From: JBDUDR01 sp040002845
GTDB lineage: Bacteria > Actinomycetota > Actinomycetes > Propionibacteriales > Nocardioidaceae
DNA: 16,440 nucleotides
Assembly (NCBI GenBank): GCA_040002845.1
Contig: JBDUDR010000053.1
Coordinates: 1-16,440 of the forward strand
Direction: 5' to 3'
Made by a program: the position numbers and the translations under genes. The notes below the pieces were generated by a model. That model worked only from the letters and a program-made list of their open reading frames with translations, did not search any database and was not told the origin of the DNA. Positions 1 to 6,596 of this stretch are shown piece after piece; the stretch's first letter is position 1, and each line of letters starts with the position of its first letter.

Positions 1-135
1 TCCGAGATCAGAGCCGGGGGCTCACAAAATGTGACGCTGCGGTAGTCCGTTGGGTCAGCGGACAGCATCAACGTCGCTTTTTGCGGGGCAGATCACGCCC
101 TGGAGGCCGCCAGCCTCCCGCCCGCTACTGACGAG

Positions 136-519
136 TCAGCCTGACCGGCGACGCTGTGCCCGCCGAGCAGCGGTCACCTCGGTCATGGCCGTGTAGACCT
201 CGCTGAGCGCATGCCGCTGCCGGGCGGTGAGATTCGGATCGGCGCGGACGGCTTCGAGCACGGCATCGTGGGTGCCGTCGGCTTTGTCGGCGCCGGTGCC
301 CGCAGCATCGAGCAGCTGGTCGACGGAGGTCTGCAATGAGTGTGCGATGCCCTCGAGCACCTGCTCAGAAGGGGCGCGAAGGCCACGCTCGATCTGGGAC
401 AGGTAGGGGTTCGAGATGCCAACCATGGCTGCCAGCTGCCGCATCGGCAGCTCGGCGAGCTCGCGCTGGCGGCGGATGATCTCGCCGAGCGACAGCGGTG
501 AGGATCCTCGCTCAGTCAC
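136..519 (-). CDS. XRE-family helix-turn-helix transcriptional regulator
   Basis: This 127-residue protein has a single N-terminal Cro/C1-type helix-turn-helix at about residues 10-70. The recognition-helix region reads GISNPYLSQIERG. The C-terminal half is charged, helical-looking and has no recognisable ligand domain. The start is GTG at 519; there is no in-frame ATG nearby and the ribosome binding site is weak, so the start is not firmly fixed. From established knowledge, small XRE regulators of this type occur in Actinobacteria next to genes for lipid-droplet or granule surface proteins. The phasin and PHA synthase genes downstream make control of storage genes a reasonable inference, but no shared operator was identified. 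It is transcribed away from the PHA genes. Identity as an XRE regulator is sure; the target is not. Confidence 0.88.
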   Translation of the reverse strand: MTERGSSPLSLGEIIRRQRELAELPMRQLAAMVGISNPYLSQIERGLRAPSEQVLEGIAHSLQTSVDQLLDAAGTGADKADGTHDAVLEAVRADPNLTARQRHALSEVYTAMTEVTAARRAQRRRSG

Positions 520-560
520 CGAGCCATCGTATCCAGCGGCATCGCGCCACTGTTGCCGCT

Positions 561-1029
561 TTAGTTCATGCGGAGGCGCAGGTCACCTAGCAGCCTTCGG
601 CGGCCCGGTCGAACAGTCATGCTGAGTCGCAAATCAATCGTCTGTTGCCGGCTGACAGGAACTCCTCCCCAACCGCCGTCCAACCGGGTCGTGAGAGCAG
701 CACCGACAGTCGCGGCGACGGCCGTCAGCGATAGGAACGTGCACAGCGTGTGGAAGGCCGCCCACCGCGCCCGGATATCCTTCCAGTCCGACGGTAAGGT
801 CTCTGGCGTCCATGTCTTGACCTTGTTGTCGATGGGGACCTCGACCGACAGTCATGAGCACCGCCATGACCGACGCCAGGTTGGCGATCATGTGCCTGCC
901 ATCGGACAGGAAGGTCGTGGCGTCGTACCTGGTCATAGTCCGGCCTAGGGACAGCCATGGCCCCCACATCACACCGGCTACCAGCACGTACAGCATGATG
1001 CTGAGAAACTGCGCCAGCTTGACGAACAT
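561..1029 (-). pseudogene. DUF1772 (anthrone-oxygenase-like) membrane protein, frameshifted with internal loss
   Basis: From ATG 1029, behind a good GGAGAGG ribosome binding site, the reading frame gives a hydrophobic N-terminus with a first membrane segment (SIMLYVLVAGVMWGPWLSLG), then MIANLASVMAVLMTV near 850-880. It then turns into nonsense. From about 851 down to 561 a different minus frame carries the DUF1772 hallmark VPIDNKVKTWTPETLPSDW and RARWAAFHTLCTFLSLTAVA, ending at TAA 561-563. That second frame is closed just upstream by a TGA. The family normally has roughly 60 more residues, about two membrane helices, between these parts. The break is therefore a frameshift plus a probable deletion. 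A sequencing error alone would not restore the missing middle. Confidence 0.7.
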
Positions 1030-1106
1030 CGCACCTCTCCTTCGCCGCCTTCATGTTCGTGCCCTGACATACATGACCGACGGCCGCCGGAAAACGTGAT
1101 GGATGG

Positions 1107-1125
1107 CTGCCGACGGGGTGGCAGC
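1107..1125. other. Small inverted repeat in the phaJ leader region
   Basis: GCTGCC (1107-1112) and GGCAGC (1120-1125) form a 6-bp inverted repeat with a 7-nt loop, in the 159-bp divergent gap between the DUF1772 remnant and the hydratase gene. It could be a regulator site or a leader hairpin. It is short enough to be chance in GC-rich DNA. Confidence 0.25.
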
Positions 1126-1159
1126 TCTCGGTGCGGGCCGGAAACAGGAGTGACGTAGC

Positions 1160-1189
1160 ATGGCGACCGTCAACGTTGGGGAGCCTTGA
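1160..1189 (+). CDS. Possible 9-codon leader ORF before the hydratase gene
   Basis: ATG 1160 has a good AGGAG (1146-1150) at 9-nt spacing and opens a nine-codon frame, MATVNVGEP. Its TGA (1187-1189) shares one base with the ATG of the hydratase gene (1189-1191). The arrangement would allow translational coupling. A leader peptide this short could also be chance, and no conservation can be tested here. Confidence 0.3.
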   Translation: MATVNVGEP

Positions 1190-1662
1190 TGAGTCAAACC
1201 GCCCGGACGCTCACGCTTGACGAGCTCCCCGGCCTGGCCGGCACCCGACTCGGCGTCTCCGATCCAGTCCGGGTCACCCAAGAACGCATCAACCAGTTCG
1301 CCGACGCCACGGGCGATCATCAGTGGATCCACGTCGACCTGGAACGCGCGGCCAGCGGACCTTTCGGCTCGACCATCGCGCACGGATATCTCACGCTCTC
1401 GCTCGGACCGATGCTGCTGGCGCAGGTCTTCGAGGTGACCGATGCTGCTCAGGTCATCAACTACGGTCTCAACAGACTGCGCTTCCCCTCCCCGGTGCCG
1501 GTCGACTCCGACGTGACGCTTACGGTGGACCTGACATCCGTGGACGAGGTTTCGGGCGGCTACCAGCTGATGATCCAGGGCACCTTCGTGGCCGGCGGCC
1601 AACCGAAGCCGGTTTGCGTGGCCGAGATCGTGTTCCGCTACTACCGACGGCAGGACGGTTGA
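1189..1662 (+). CDS. (R)-specific enoyl-CoA hydratase, MaoC family (PhaJ/HtdZ-like)
   Basis: This 157-residue single hot-dog-fold protein carries the hydratase-2 motif. FADATGDHQWIHVD supplies the likely catalytic Asp43 and His48, five residues apart as in the family, followed by FGSTIAHGYLTLSL. From family knowledge, such enzymes add water to trans-2-enoyl-CoA to give (R)-3-hydroxyacyl-CoA. The sequence strongly recalls mycobacterial HtdZ (Rv0130). The gene directly precedes the PHA synthase with only 5 bp between them, so it most likely feeds beta-oxidation intermediates to the polymerase, as PhaJ does. I chose ATG 1189, with GGGGAG at 1178-1183, over the in-frame TTG at 1186. A role in general lipid metabolism is the alternative. 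Confidence 0.9.
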   Translation: MSQTARTLTLDELPGLAGTRLGVSDPVRVTQERINQFADATGDHQWIHVDLERAASGPFGSTIAHGYLTLSLGPMLLAQVFEVTDAAQVINYGLNRLRFPSPVPVDSDVTLTVDLTSVDEVSGGYQLMIQGTFVAGGQPKPVCVAEIVFRYYRRQDG

Positions 1663-1667
1663 CTGAC

Positions 1668-3395
1668 GTGACCGCTACCGAGCACCGGCGGGGGCTGCTG
1701 CCGACGGAAGTCAGCGCGCTTCCCGAAGCCCTGTTGACGCGCGTCGACCCGCTCGGGTGGGGGCCCGCGACCGCGGCTGTCGCGCAACAGGCAGCATCTC
1801 GCCCGGGCGACGTCGCGAAGGCCGTCGGTCGGCTGCTCACGACCATGGCGCAACTGCCGGCAGCCACCCTCGCGCGCGCTGTGGGGGCGTCCGCGGACGC
1901 ACCGATCGAAGTCGACAAGAAAGACAGGCGGTTCTCCGATCCGGCCTGGGAGTCCAACCCGGCATTCTTCGCGCTCCGACAGTCCTACCTGGCCGCCTGC
2001 GCATTCACCGATGAGCTGCTTGAAGCCGGTCGCGTTGACGGCCTGACCGATGCCAAGGCCGCCCAGTTCGTACACCTCCTGCAGAACGCCTTGGCACCGA
2101 CAAACTTTCCACTCACCAACCCGGACGTGCTGGTCAAGGCCTTCCAAACCGGTGGACGCAGCCTGCTCGCGGGCACCCAGCTGGCCGTGGAGGACATGAG
2201 AAACGGCGGTAGACCGGTCAAGGTCGACCACTCAGCCTTCACGCTCGGCAAGAATCTCGCCGCCACGCCCGGCAAGGTCATCTACCGCAACGAGTTGGCC
2301 GAGCTCATCCAGTACGCGCCGCAGACCGACGAGGTGCACGAGGTTCCGCTGCTGGCCAGTCCACCTTGGATCAACAAGTACTACGTGATGGATCTCGCGC
2401 CCCGGCGCAGCTTCGTGGAGTGGGCCGTCCAACACGGCCACACCGTGTTCACCTTGTCGTACCGCAATCCGGAAGAGTCGATGCGCGACATCACCCTCGA
2501 CGACTACCTGCTGATGGGGCCGGTCGCCGGGCTTGAGGTGGTGTCCCAGATCACCGGGGCCGACCGGGTCGACGTGGTCGGTCTGTGCCTGGGCGGCGCG
2601 ATGGCATCGATGATGGCGGCCTATCTGGCAGCCGAAGACAGTGGGCTGCTCGGGTCGTTGACACTGCTGAACACCATGCTCGACTACAGCTCCCCCGGTG
2701 ACCTGGGAGCCATGGTGGACCAGGCGAGCCTCGATCGGCTTGACCGGCGGATGGCGGAGACCGGCTTCCTGGACTCGAAGGACATGGCTCTGACGTTCGA
2801 CCTGCTGCGACCCAACGACCTGATCTTCAACTACGTCGTGTCCCGTTGGCTGAAGGGTGAACCTCCGGCGTCCTTCGACATCTTGGCCTGGAACGACGAC
2901 TCGACCCGGATGCCTGCCGCGATGCATGCCACATATCTGCGGTCGCTGTACGGCGCGAACCTGCTCGCGCGCGGCGAGATGTCCCTGGCCGGTGAACTGC
3001 TGGACCTCAGCGCCGTCGAGGCGGACTGTTACATCGTGGGGGCGATCAACGACCACATCGTCCCCTGGCGGTCGTCGTACGCCTCGGAGCGGTTGCTCGG
3101 CGGCGATGTTCGGTACGTCCTCTCCTCCGGGGGTCATGTCGCCGGCATCGTGAACCCGCCCAGTCCCAAGGCCTGGTTCGAGGCCCTCGAGGCAGCCCCG
3201 GACGGCTCGATGCCGGACTATCCGGCCGCGCCGGACGAGTGGCGTGAGGTCGCCGAGAAGCGACCACTCTCGTGGTGGGAGGACTGGACCGAGTGGTCTG
3301 CCCAGCGAGCGGGTCCGCGGCGCAAGCCACCCAGGATGGGCAGCCGCAAACATCGCGCACTGGCCGACGCACCCGGCACGTACGTGCTGGGCTGA
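1668..3395 (+). CDS. phaC: Class I poly(3-hydroxyalkanoate) polymerase
   Basis: This 575-residue protein is of normal length for class I PHA synthases, which polymerise (R)-3-hydroxyacyl-CoA on granule surfaces. The N-terminal PhaC_N region includes FSDPAWESNPAFFALRQSY. The alpha/beta-hydrolase core includes PPWINKYYVMDLAPRRSFVE. The lipase-like box GLCLGG holds the nucleophile Cys307, and Asp462 (INDHIVPW) and His490 (GGHVAGIVNPP) complete the triad. The C-terminus has the typical SWWEDWTEW. All key residues are present. The start is GTG 1668; TTG 1659, overlapping the hydratase stop, is also possible. The open frame extends much further upstream, but that part overlaps the hydratase out of frame and is not coding. 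It is co-transcribed with the hydratase. Confidence 0.96.
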   Translation: MTATEHRRGLLPTEVSALPEALLTRVDPLGWGPATAAVAQQAASRPGDVAKAVGRLLTTMAQLPAATLARAVGASADAPIEVDKKDRRFSDPAWESNPAFFALRQSYLAACAFTDELLEAGRVDGLTDAKAAQFVHLLQNALAPTNFPLTNPDVLVKAFQTGGRSLLAGTQLAVEDMRNGGRPVKVDHSAFTLGKNLAATPGKVIYRNELAELIQYAPQTDEVHEVPLLASPPWINKYYVMDLAPRRSFVEWAVQHGHTVFTLSYRNPEESMRDITLDDYLLMGPVAGLEVVSQITGADRVDVVGLCLGGAMASMMAAYLAAEDSGLLGSLTLLNTMLDYSSPGDLGAMVDQASLDRLDRRMAETGFLDSKDMALTFDLLRPNDLIFNYVVSRWLKGEPPASFDILAWNDDSTRMPAAMHATYLRSLYGANLLARGEMSLAGELLDLSAVEADCYIVGAINDHIVPWRSSYASERLLGGDVRYVLSSGGHVAGIVNPPSPKAWFEALEAAPDGSMPDYPAAPDEWREVAEKRPLSWWEDWTEWSAQRAGPRRKPPRMGSRKHRALADAPGTYVLG

Positions 3396-3422
3396 GCGAT
3401 CTCGGTCACATCGATTAACGGT

Positions 3423-3452
3423 GTTAGCAAGACCCGTGCTAACTTTGCTAAC
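3423..3452. promoter_or_regulatory. Candidate operator: GTTAGC/GCTAAC repeats upstream of the phasin gene
   Basis: In the 103-bp gap between phaC and the phasin gene, GTTAGCAA (3423-3430) is mirrored by TTGCTAAC (3445-3452). A further GCTAAC lies at 3438-3443, so GCTAAC recurs with a 9-bp period. The region is AT-richer than its surroundings. The symmetry resembles sites of TetR-type or other dimeric repressors, which is inference. The phasin gene probably has its own regulated promoter here. Confidence 0.5.
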
Positions 3453-3498
3453 AGTAGGGCGGCTCGACCAAGGCCCCCGATACCCGAAGGAGACATCA

Positions 3499-3792
3499 AT
3501 GCCAGCCTCCACGAAGGCCAATGACGCCGCCAACCCGTTCGGCGCCAGCATCGACGAGACGGCCGAGCGCATCCGCGCCTTGAACGAAAAGGTTCTCGAG
3601 GCCGCCAAGCAGACCGGCAAGATCTCGCTGGACGCGTACGAGAAGACGCTGACCAGCCTGGTCGAGTTCGAGGAGAAAGTCGCCGACGCCAGTCAGCTCG
3701 ACTGGGTGAGCGCGCTCGCCAAGGCGCACGCGTCCTTCCTGACCGAAGTCAGCTCCGCTTACACTTCAGCTGCCCGCGAGGCGATGAAGTAA
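3499..3792 (+). CDS. Phasin-like PHA granule-associated protein
   Basis: This 97-residue, almost wholly helical protein has charged amphipathic repeats such as ALNEKVLEAAKQTGKISLDAY and FEEKVADASQLDWVSALAKA. There are no cysteines or membrane segments. Phasins coat PHA granules and limit their fusion. Position directly after phaC, small size and helical composition support the call, although phasin sequences are weakly conserved. ATG 3499 follows a strong GAAGGAGA (3486-3493). The frame is open further upstream, but that part lies inside phaC and the control region. The alternative is a generic coiled-coil or lipid-droplet protein. Confidence 0.75.
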   Translation: MPASTKANDAANPFGASIDETAERIRALNEKVLEAAKQTGKISLDAYEKTLTSLVEFEEKVADASQLDWVSALAKAHASFLTEVSSAYTSAAREAMK

Positions 3793-3804
3793 GCGACCCT
3801 GATC

Positions 3805-3845
3805 AGCCCGGGCCACCATTGCTTCACAGCGTGGTGGCCCGGGCT
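3805..3845 (+). terminator. Rho-independent-type terminator after the phasin gene
   Basis: A perfect 14-bp stem, AGCCCGGGCCACCA (3805-3818) with TGGTGGCCCGGGCT (3832-3845), has a 13-nt loop and is followed by CTTTCTC. It ends the PHA unit just before the adenylate kinase ribosome binding site (AAGGAG, 3853-3858). Read-through or a promoter inside or near the hairpin would be needed for the next genes. Confidence 0.85.
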
Positions 3846-3864
3846 CTTTCTCAAGGAGAATGCG

Positions 3865-4446
3865 ATGAAACTGCTGCTCATCGGCCCACCGGGCTCTGGC
3901 AAGGGAACGCAGGGGGTGCGGCTGTCGGAGAGGTTCGGAGTCGAGCACATCGCGGCCGGCGATCTGCTCCGCCATGAGGTGGAGACCCAGACGCCGTTGG
4001 GCCAGCAGGTCGCGGACTATCTCGACCGCGGCGAGCTCGTCCCGGACCAGCTGATCATCGATCTCGTGATGCCGAAGGTGCTGGCCGCCGCTGCAGCGAA
4101 TGGTTACGTACTCGACGGCTTCCCACGTTCGGTCGGCCAGGCTGTCGAGGCCAGACGACTGGCCGAGCGAGAGGACTCCGCGGCCACCGCAGCGGTCTTT
4201 CTGGACGCCCCCGAGGACGAGCTGGCAGATCGACTGCTCAAGCGGGCCATGACCGAGGGTCGGTCGGACGACACCGCCGAGGTCATTCATACCCGTCTGC
4301 GCGTCTTCAACGAGGTGACACAACCGCTGCTGGACTTCTACGCTGACCGTGGGCTGCTCCATGTGGTCGACGCGACCAAGAGCGTGGACGACGTGACGGC
4401 GGCGATCATCGACGCACTCGAGAACGCCGGGAGGCCGGCACAGTGA
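3865..4446 (+). CDS. adk: Adenylate kinase, short-LID form
   Basis: This 193-residue nucleoside monophosphate kinase interconverts ATP + AMP and 2 ADP. The P-loop GPPGSGKGT spans residues 7-15, GDLLR binds AMP (around 32-36), LDGFPRS (83-89) is the AMP-site motif, and FLDAP (112-116) follows. The LID is the short form (EGRSDDT near 131-137), lacking the inserted zinc-finger-like domain of long adenylate kinases. Actinobacteria usually carry their housekeeping adk in the ribosomal protein/secY region. A copy here, heading an operon with a drug exporter and following storage genes, may be a second kinase, but that cannot be judged from one window. ATG 3865 follows AAGGAG. Confidence 0.93.
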   Translation: MKLLLIGPPGSGKGTQGVRLSERFGVEHIAAGDLLRHEVETQTPLGQQVADYLDRGELVPDQLIIDLVMPKVLAAAAANGYVLDGFPRSVGQAVEARRLAEREDSAATAAVFLDAPEDELADRLLKRAMTEGRSDDTAEVIHTRLRVFNEVTQPLLDFYADRGLLHVVDATKSVDDVTAAIIDALENAGRPAQ

Positions 4447-4655
4447 AGATCGCGGTCGGCGATCGGGTGGAACTGCAAGGGCTGCCCGTGCAGACGGGCA
4501 AAGTAGTGCGCATCGGCCGTTCCTGGTCGGCGCCATGGCGTCAGTCGTACTTCGTCAAGCCAGATGACACGAAGACCGGGTACTCCGTCCTCAAGCTCAG
4601 CCGCCGCAACATCCGGTGGGTGCTGCCCTCGGCTGAGGAGCACGATGGCGCGTAG
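4443..4655 (+). CDS. Hypothetical protein, 70 aa, basic, beta-strand-rich
   Basis: I do not recognise this protein. It starts at GTG 4443, which overlaps the adenylate kinase stop by 4 bp (GTGA), and it runs 11 bp into the MFS gene. It is therefore almost certainly translated as part of this operon. The opening KIAVGDRVELQGLPVQTGKV followed by alternating hydrophobic strands looks like a small SH3/KOW-type barrel. There are no cysteines and no signal peptide. Function is unknown; a small nucleic-acid- or protein-binding accessory is only a guess from fold impression. Confidence 0.7.
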   Translation: MKIAVGDRVELQGLPVQTGKVVRIGRSWSAPWRQSYFVKPDDTKTGYSVLKLSRRNIRWVLPSAEEHDGA

Positions 4656-6225
4656 GTGGTGGACACTGTCGGCGGTCTGCGGCGGAGTGTTCATGTTGCT
4701 GCTCGACATCACGATCGTCAACGTCGCCCTGCCAGACATCCAATCGGCGTTCGGCGCTTCGCTTGCGGACCTGCAGTGGGTCATCGATGCGTACGCCCTG
4801 ACACTGGCCGCCCTGTTGCTCACGGCGGGGTCGCTCGCCGACCGGTTCGGGCGCCGTCGCCTGTTCGTGATCGGCACGGCACTGTTCACCATCGGTTCGC
4901 TTGCGTGCGGTTTGGCGACCGGATCGTTCAGCCTTTCCCTGTCCCGTGCGGGGCAGGGTGTTGGCGGGGCAATCATGTTCGCGACCGCGCTGGCCCTGCT
5001 CTCAGACGCCTTTGAAGGCCGCGAGCGGGGCGTTGCCTTCGGCGTGTTCGGCGCCACCACTGGGGTGGCGGTGGCCGTCGGACCTGTGCTCGGCGGACTC
5101 CTGACCAGCGGACTGTCGTGGCGCTGGATCTTCCTGGTCAACATCCCCGTCGGCATCGTGACGGTCATCGTCTCGCTGCTCCGGGTCGATGAGTCGCGGG
5201 ACCCCGACGCGGGCCGTCCCGACTGGCTCGGATTCGCCACCTTCAGCGGCGGCTTGGGGCTGCTCGTTCTGGGGCTCATCCGCAGCGGCGAGGACGGTTG
5301 GAGTGCGGACAATGTCGTCTGGAGCCTGGTTGGAGCGACTGTCCTGCTGGTGTTGTTCGTGGCAACCCAGGTGCTGCAGGCCAGGCCCATGTTCGACCTG
5401 TCACTCTTCCGCAAGCCGGCCTTCGTCGGCGCCCTCATCGCCGGTTTCGCGGTCTCGGCGTCGATCTTCTCGCTGCTGACGTACCTCGTGATCTACGTCC
5501 AGAACGTGCTGGGTTTCTCGGCCGTCGGGGCAGGTGTGCGGTTCTTGTTCCTGTCCGGCGCCGCTTTCGTCGCCGCCACGGCCGCCGGCCGGATGCTCAG
5601 TCACGTCTCGCCGCGCTGGCTGATCGGTCCTGGCTTCATCGTTGTCGGCGTCGGCCTCGTGCTCATGCTTGGCACCACCACGACCTCGAGCTGGACCCAT
5701 CTAATCCCCGGCATGGTCGTCGCGGGCCTGGGCATCGGCCTCATCAACGTCCCCCTCGCATCCACCGCCGTCGGCGTCGTAACCCCCGAGCGGGCCGGCA
5801 TGGCATCAGGCGTCAACTCGACGTTCCGCCAGATCGGAATAGCCACCGGGATCGCAACGCTCGGCTCGATCTTCAGCCACCGCGTGTCCGACGGGGTGCG
5901 TACGCAGCTCGCAGACACGCCGCTTCACAACCATGCGGATCAGCTGTCAGCCGCCGTCACGGGTGGCCAGGTTTCGCGTGCGATCAGCGCAACGCCACCA
6001 GGCCTGCGAGGTCTGGTGGCCAACGCGGCCCGGACCAACTTCATCAACGCCCTGAATCACATCACCGTGATCGCGGCGGTGATTGCCTTCGTCGCAGGCC
6101 TGCTGTGCCTGGTGCTGATCCGCCAGCGTGACTTCCTCCAGCACGGCGCCGTGGCTTCTGCTGCGGGTTCCGCGGCAGGTTCTGCAGCGGGTTCTGCGGC
6201 GCAGCACCAAGAGCCGGGAGACTGA
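4645..6225 (+). CDS. MFS drug exporter, DHA2 (EmrB/QacA) family
   Basis: This 526-residue integral membrane protein has hydrophobicity consistent with the 14-helix DHA2 family of proton-driven multidrug exporters. The first helix holds LLDITIVNVALPDI with its intramembrane Asp. Motif A follows as GSLADRFGRRR, and the antiporter motif C appears as GPVLGGLL. ATG 4645 is preceded by GAGGAG (4635-4640) and overlaps the end of the 70-residue gene, which argues for coupling. The open frame begins further upstream, but that part lies inside the preceding gene in another frame. The C-terminal tail is odd: GSAA is repeated, encoded by 12-nt units at 6154-6201. The substrate cannot be told from sequence. 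Confidence 0.93.
   Translation: MARRWWTLSAVCGGVFMLLLDITIVNVALPDIQSAFGASLADLQWVIDAYALTLAALLLTAGSLADRFGRRRLFVIGTALFTIGSLACGLATGSFSLSLSRAGQGVGGAIMFATALALLSDAFEGRERGVAFGVFGATTGVAVAVGPVLGGLLTSGLSWRWIFLVNIPVGIVTVIVSLLRVDESRDPDAGRPDWLGFATFSGGLGLLVLGLIRSGEDGWSADNVVWSLVGATVLLVLFVATQVLQARPMFDLSLFRKPAFVGALIAGFAVSASIFSLLTYLVIYVQNVLGFSAVGAGVRFLFLSGAAFVAATAAGRMLSHVSPRWLIGPGFIVVGVGLVLMLGTTTTSSWTHLIPGMVVAGLGIGLINVPLASTAVGVVTPERAGMASGVNSTFRQIGIATGIATLGSIFSHRVSDGVRTQLADTPLHNHADQLSAAVTGGQVSRAISATPPGLRGLVANAARTNFINALNHITVIAAVIAFVAGLLCLVLIRQRDFLQHGAVASAAGSAAGSAAGSAAQHQEPGD
6154..6201 (+). repeat. Four 12-nt repeat units coding Ala/Gly-Ser-Ala-Ala in the exporter tail
   Basis: Four consecutive 12-nt units encode ASAA, GSAA, GSAA and GSAA just before the stop of the MFS gene. 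Codon third positions differ between units, so the array is not freshly expanded. It probably forms a flexible cytoplasmic tail. Confidence 0.7.
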
Positions 6226-6227
6226 CC

Positions 6228-6264
6228 GCCGAGACGCCAGCCTTTCGGGAAGGACACGCCGGGT
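6228..6264 (+). repeat. Intergenic direct repeat, copy 1
   Basis: This 37-nt element starts GCCGAGACGCCAGC, contains TTTCGG and ends GGACACGCCGGGT. It matches 6446-6481 with one substitution and one small indel region. It starts 3 bases after the exporter stop codon. It belongs to a cluster of related GCCGAG-starting units in this gap. Confidence 0.75.
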
Positions 6265-6288
6265 TCGTCGGCAGAATTGGCGTCTCGG
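6229..6288. repeat. Inverted repeat / hairpin after the exporter gene
   Basis: CCGAGACGCCA (6229-6239) is exactly mirrored by TGGCGTCTCGG (6278-6288), giving an 11-bp stem around 38 nt. The right arm is in effect an inverted partial copy of the direct-repeat head. It could act as a terminator for the adk-MFS operon, but there is no T-run. Confidence 0.55.
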
Positions 6289-6321
6289 TCGACGTTGGGA
6301 GCTGCCTATTCAAGGGCGATT

Positions 6322-6375
6322 GCCGAGGGACGGGTTTGTGCCGGTCATCCATCGCCGAGGTACGAGTTTGGCACC
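6322..6375 (+). repeat. Two diverged 21-22-nt units in tandem
   Basis: GCCGAGGGACGGGTTTGTG at 6322 and GCCGAGGTACGAGTTTGGCA at 6354 are similar units 32 nt apart. They share the GCCGAG head with the 37-nt repeats on either side. CCGAGGTACG (6355-6364) is also mirrored by CGTACCTCGG (6404-6413), a perfect 10-bp inverted repeat. No coding frame explains them. Confidence 0.55.
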
Positions 6376-6445
6376 CGAAGTCGCCGTCCGGCGGTCATGA
6401 ATACGTACCTCGGTAACGAGGCAGGGCGTGAAGGGCCAGGTGCCT

Positions 6446-6481
6446 GCCGAGACGCCAGCTTTTCGGCAGGACACGCCGGGT
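6446..6481 (+). repeat. Intergenic direct repeat, copy 2
   Basis: This 36-nt element is nearly identical to 6228-6264. Here TTTTCGG replaces CTTTCGG and one base is missing after it. The two copies bracket the diverged units between them. The whole gap 6226-6539 shows no other supportable gene. Confidence 0.75.
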
Positions 6482-6596
6482 CCAGCCGCCAACGCGGCAT
6501 TTCGCTGCGCCTGCGCGGTGTCAGACATATCGTGGACAGATCGGCCCTCGAAAAGTTGCAACCACCCTCGCCGTCGCCCTTTCGCTGACCGCATCC

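Noticed and set aside
1323..1667. Upstream extension of the PHA synthase frame
   Set aside because: It overlaps the hydratase gene out of frame, and the translation is Arg-rich noise. Synthase similarity begins only after 1668.
2232..3620. Long minus-strand open frame of 462 codons
   Set aside because: It is antisense to phaC, whose catalytic motifs are unmistakable. Its translation is low-complexity and rich in Arg, His, Val and Gly, without family motifs, as expected from GC-rich codon bias.
4338..5438. Minus-strand open frame of 366 codons opposite the MFS gene
   Set aside because: It is a Ser/Thr/Arg/Pro-rich shadow with no motif. The plus strand has a complete transporter with family motifs and a ribosome binding site.
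5298..6131. Plus-strand 277-codon frame inside the exporter gene
   Set aside because: It is an Arg/His-rich out-of-frame shadow of the MFS gene.
6228..6481. Possible CRISPR array
   Set aside because: Only two long repeat copies, with unequal diverged units between them, inverted partial copies and no cas genes. It is not a regular repeat-spacer pattern.
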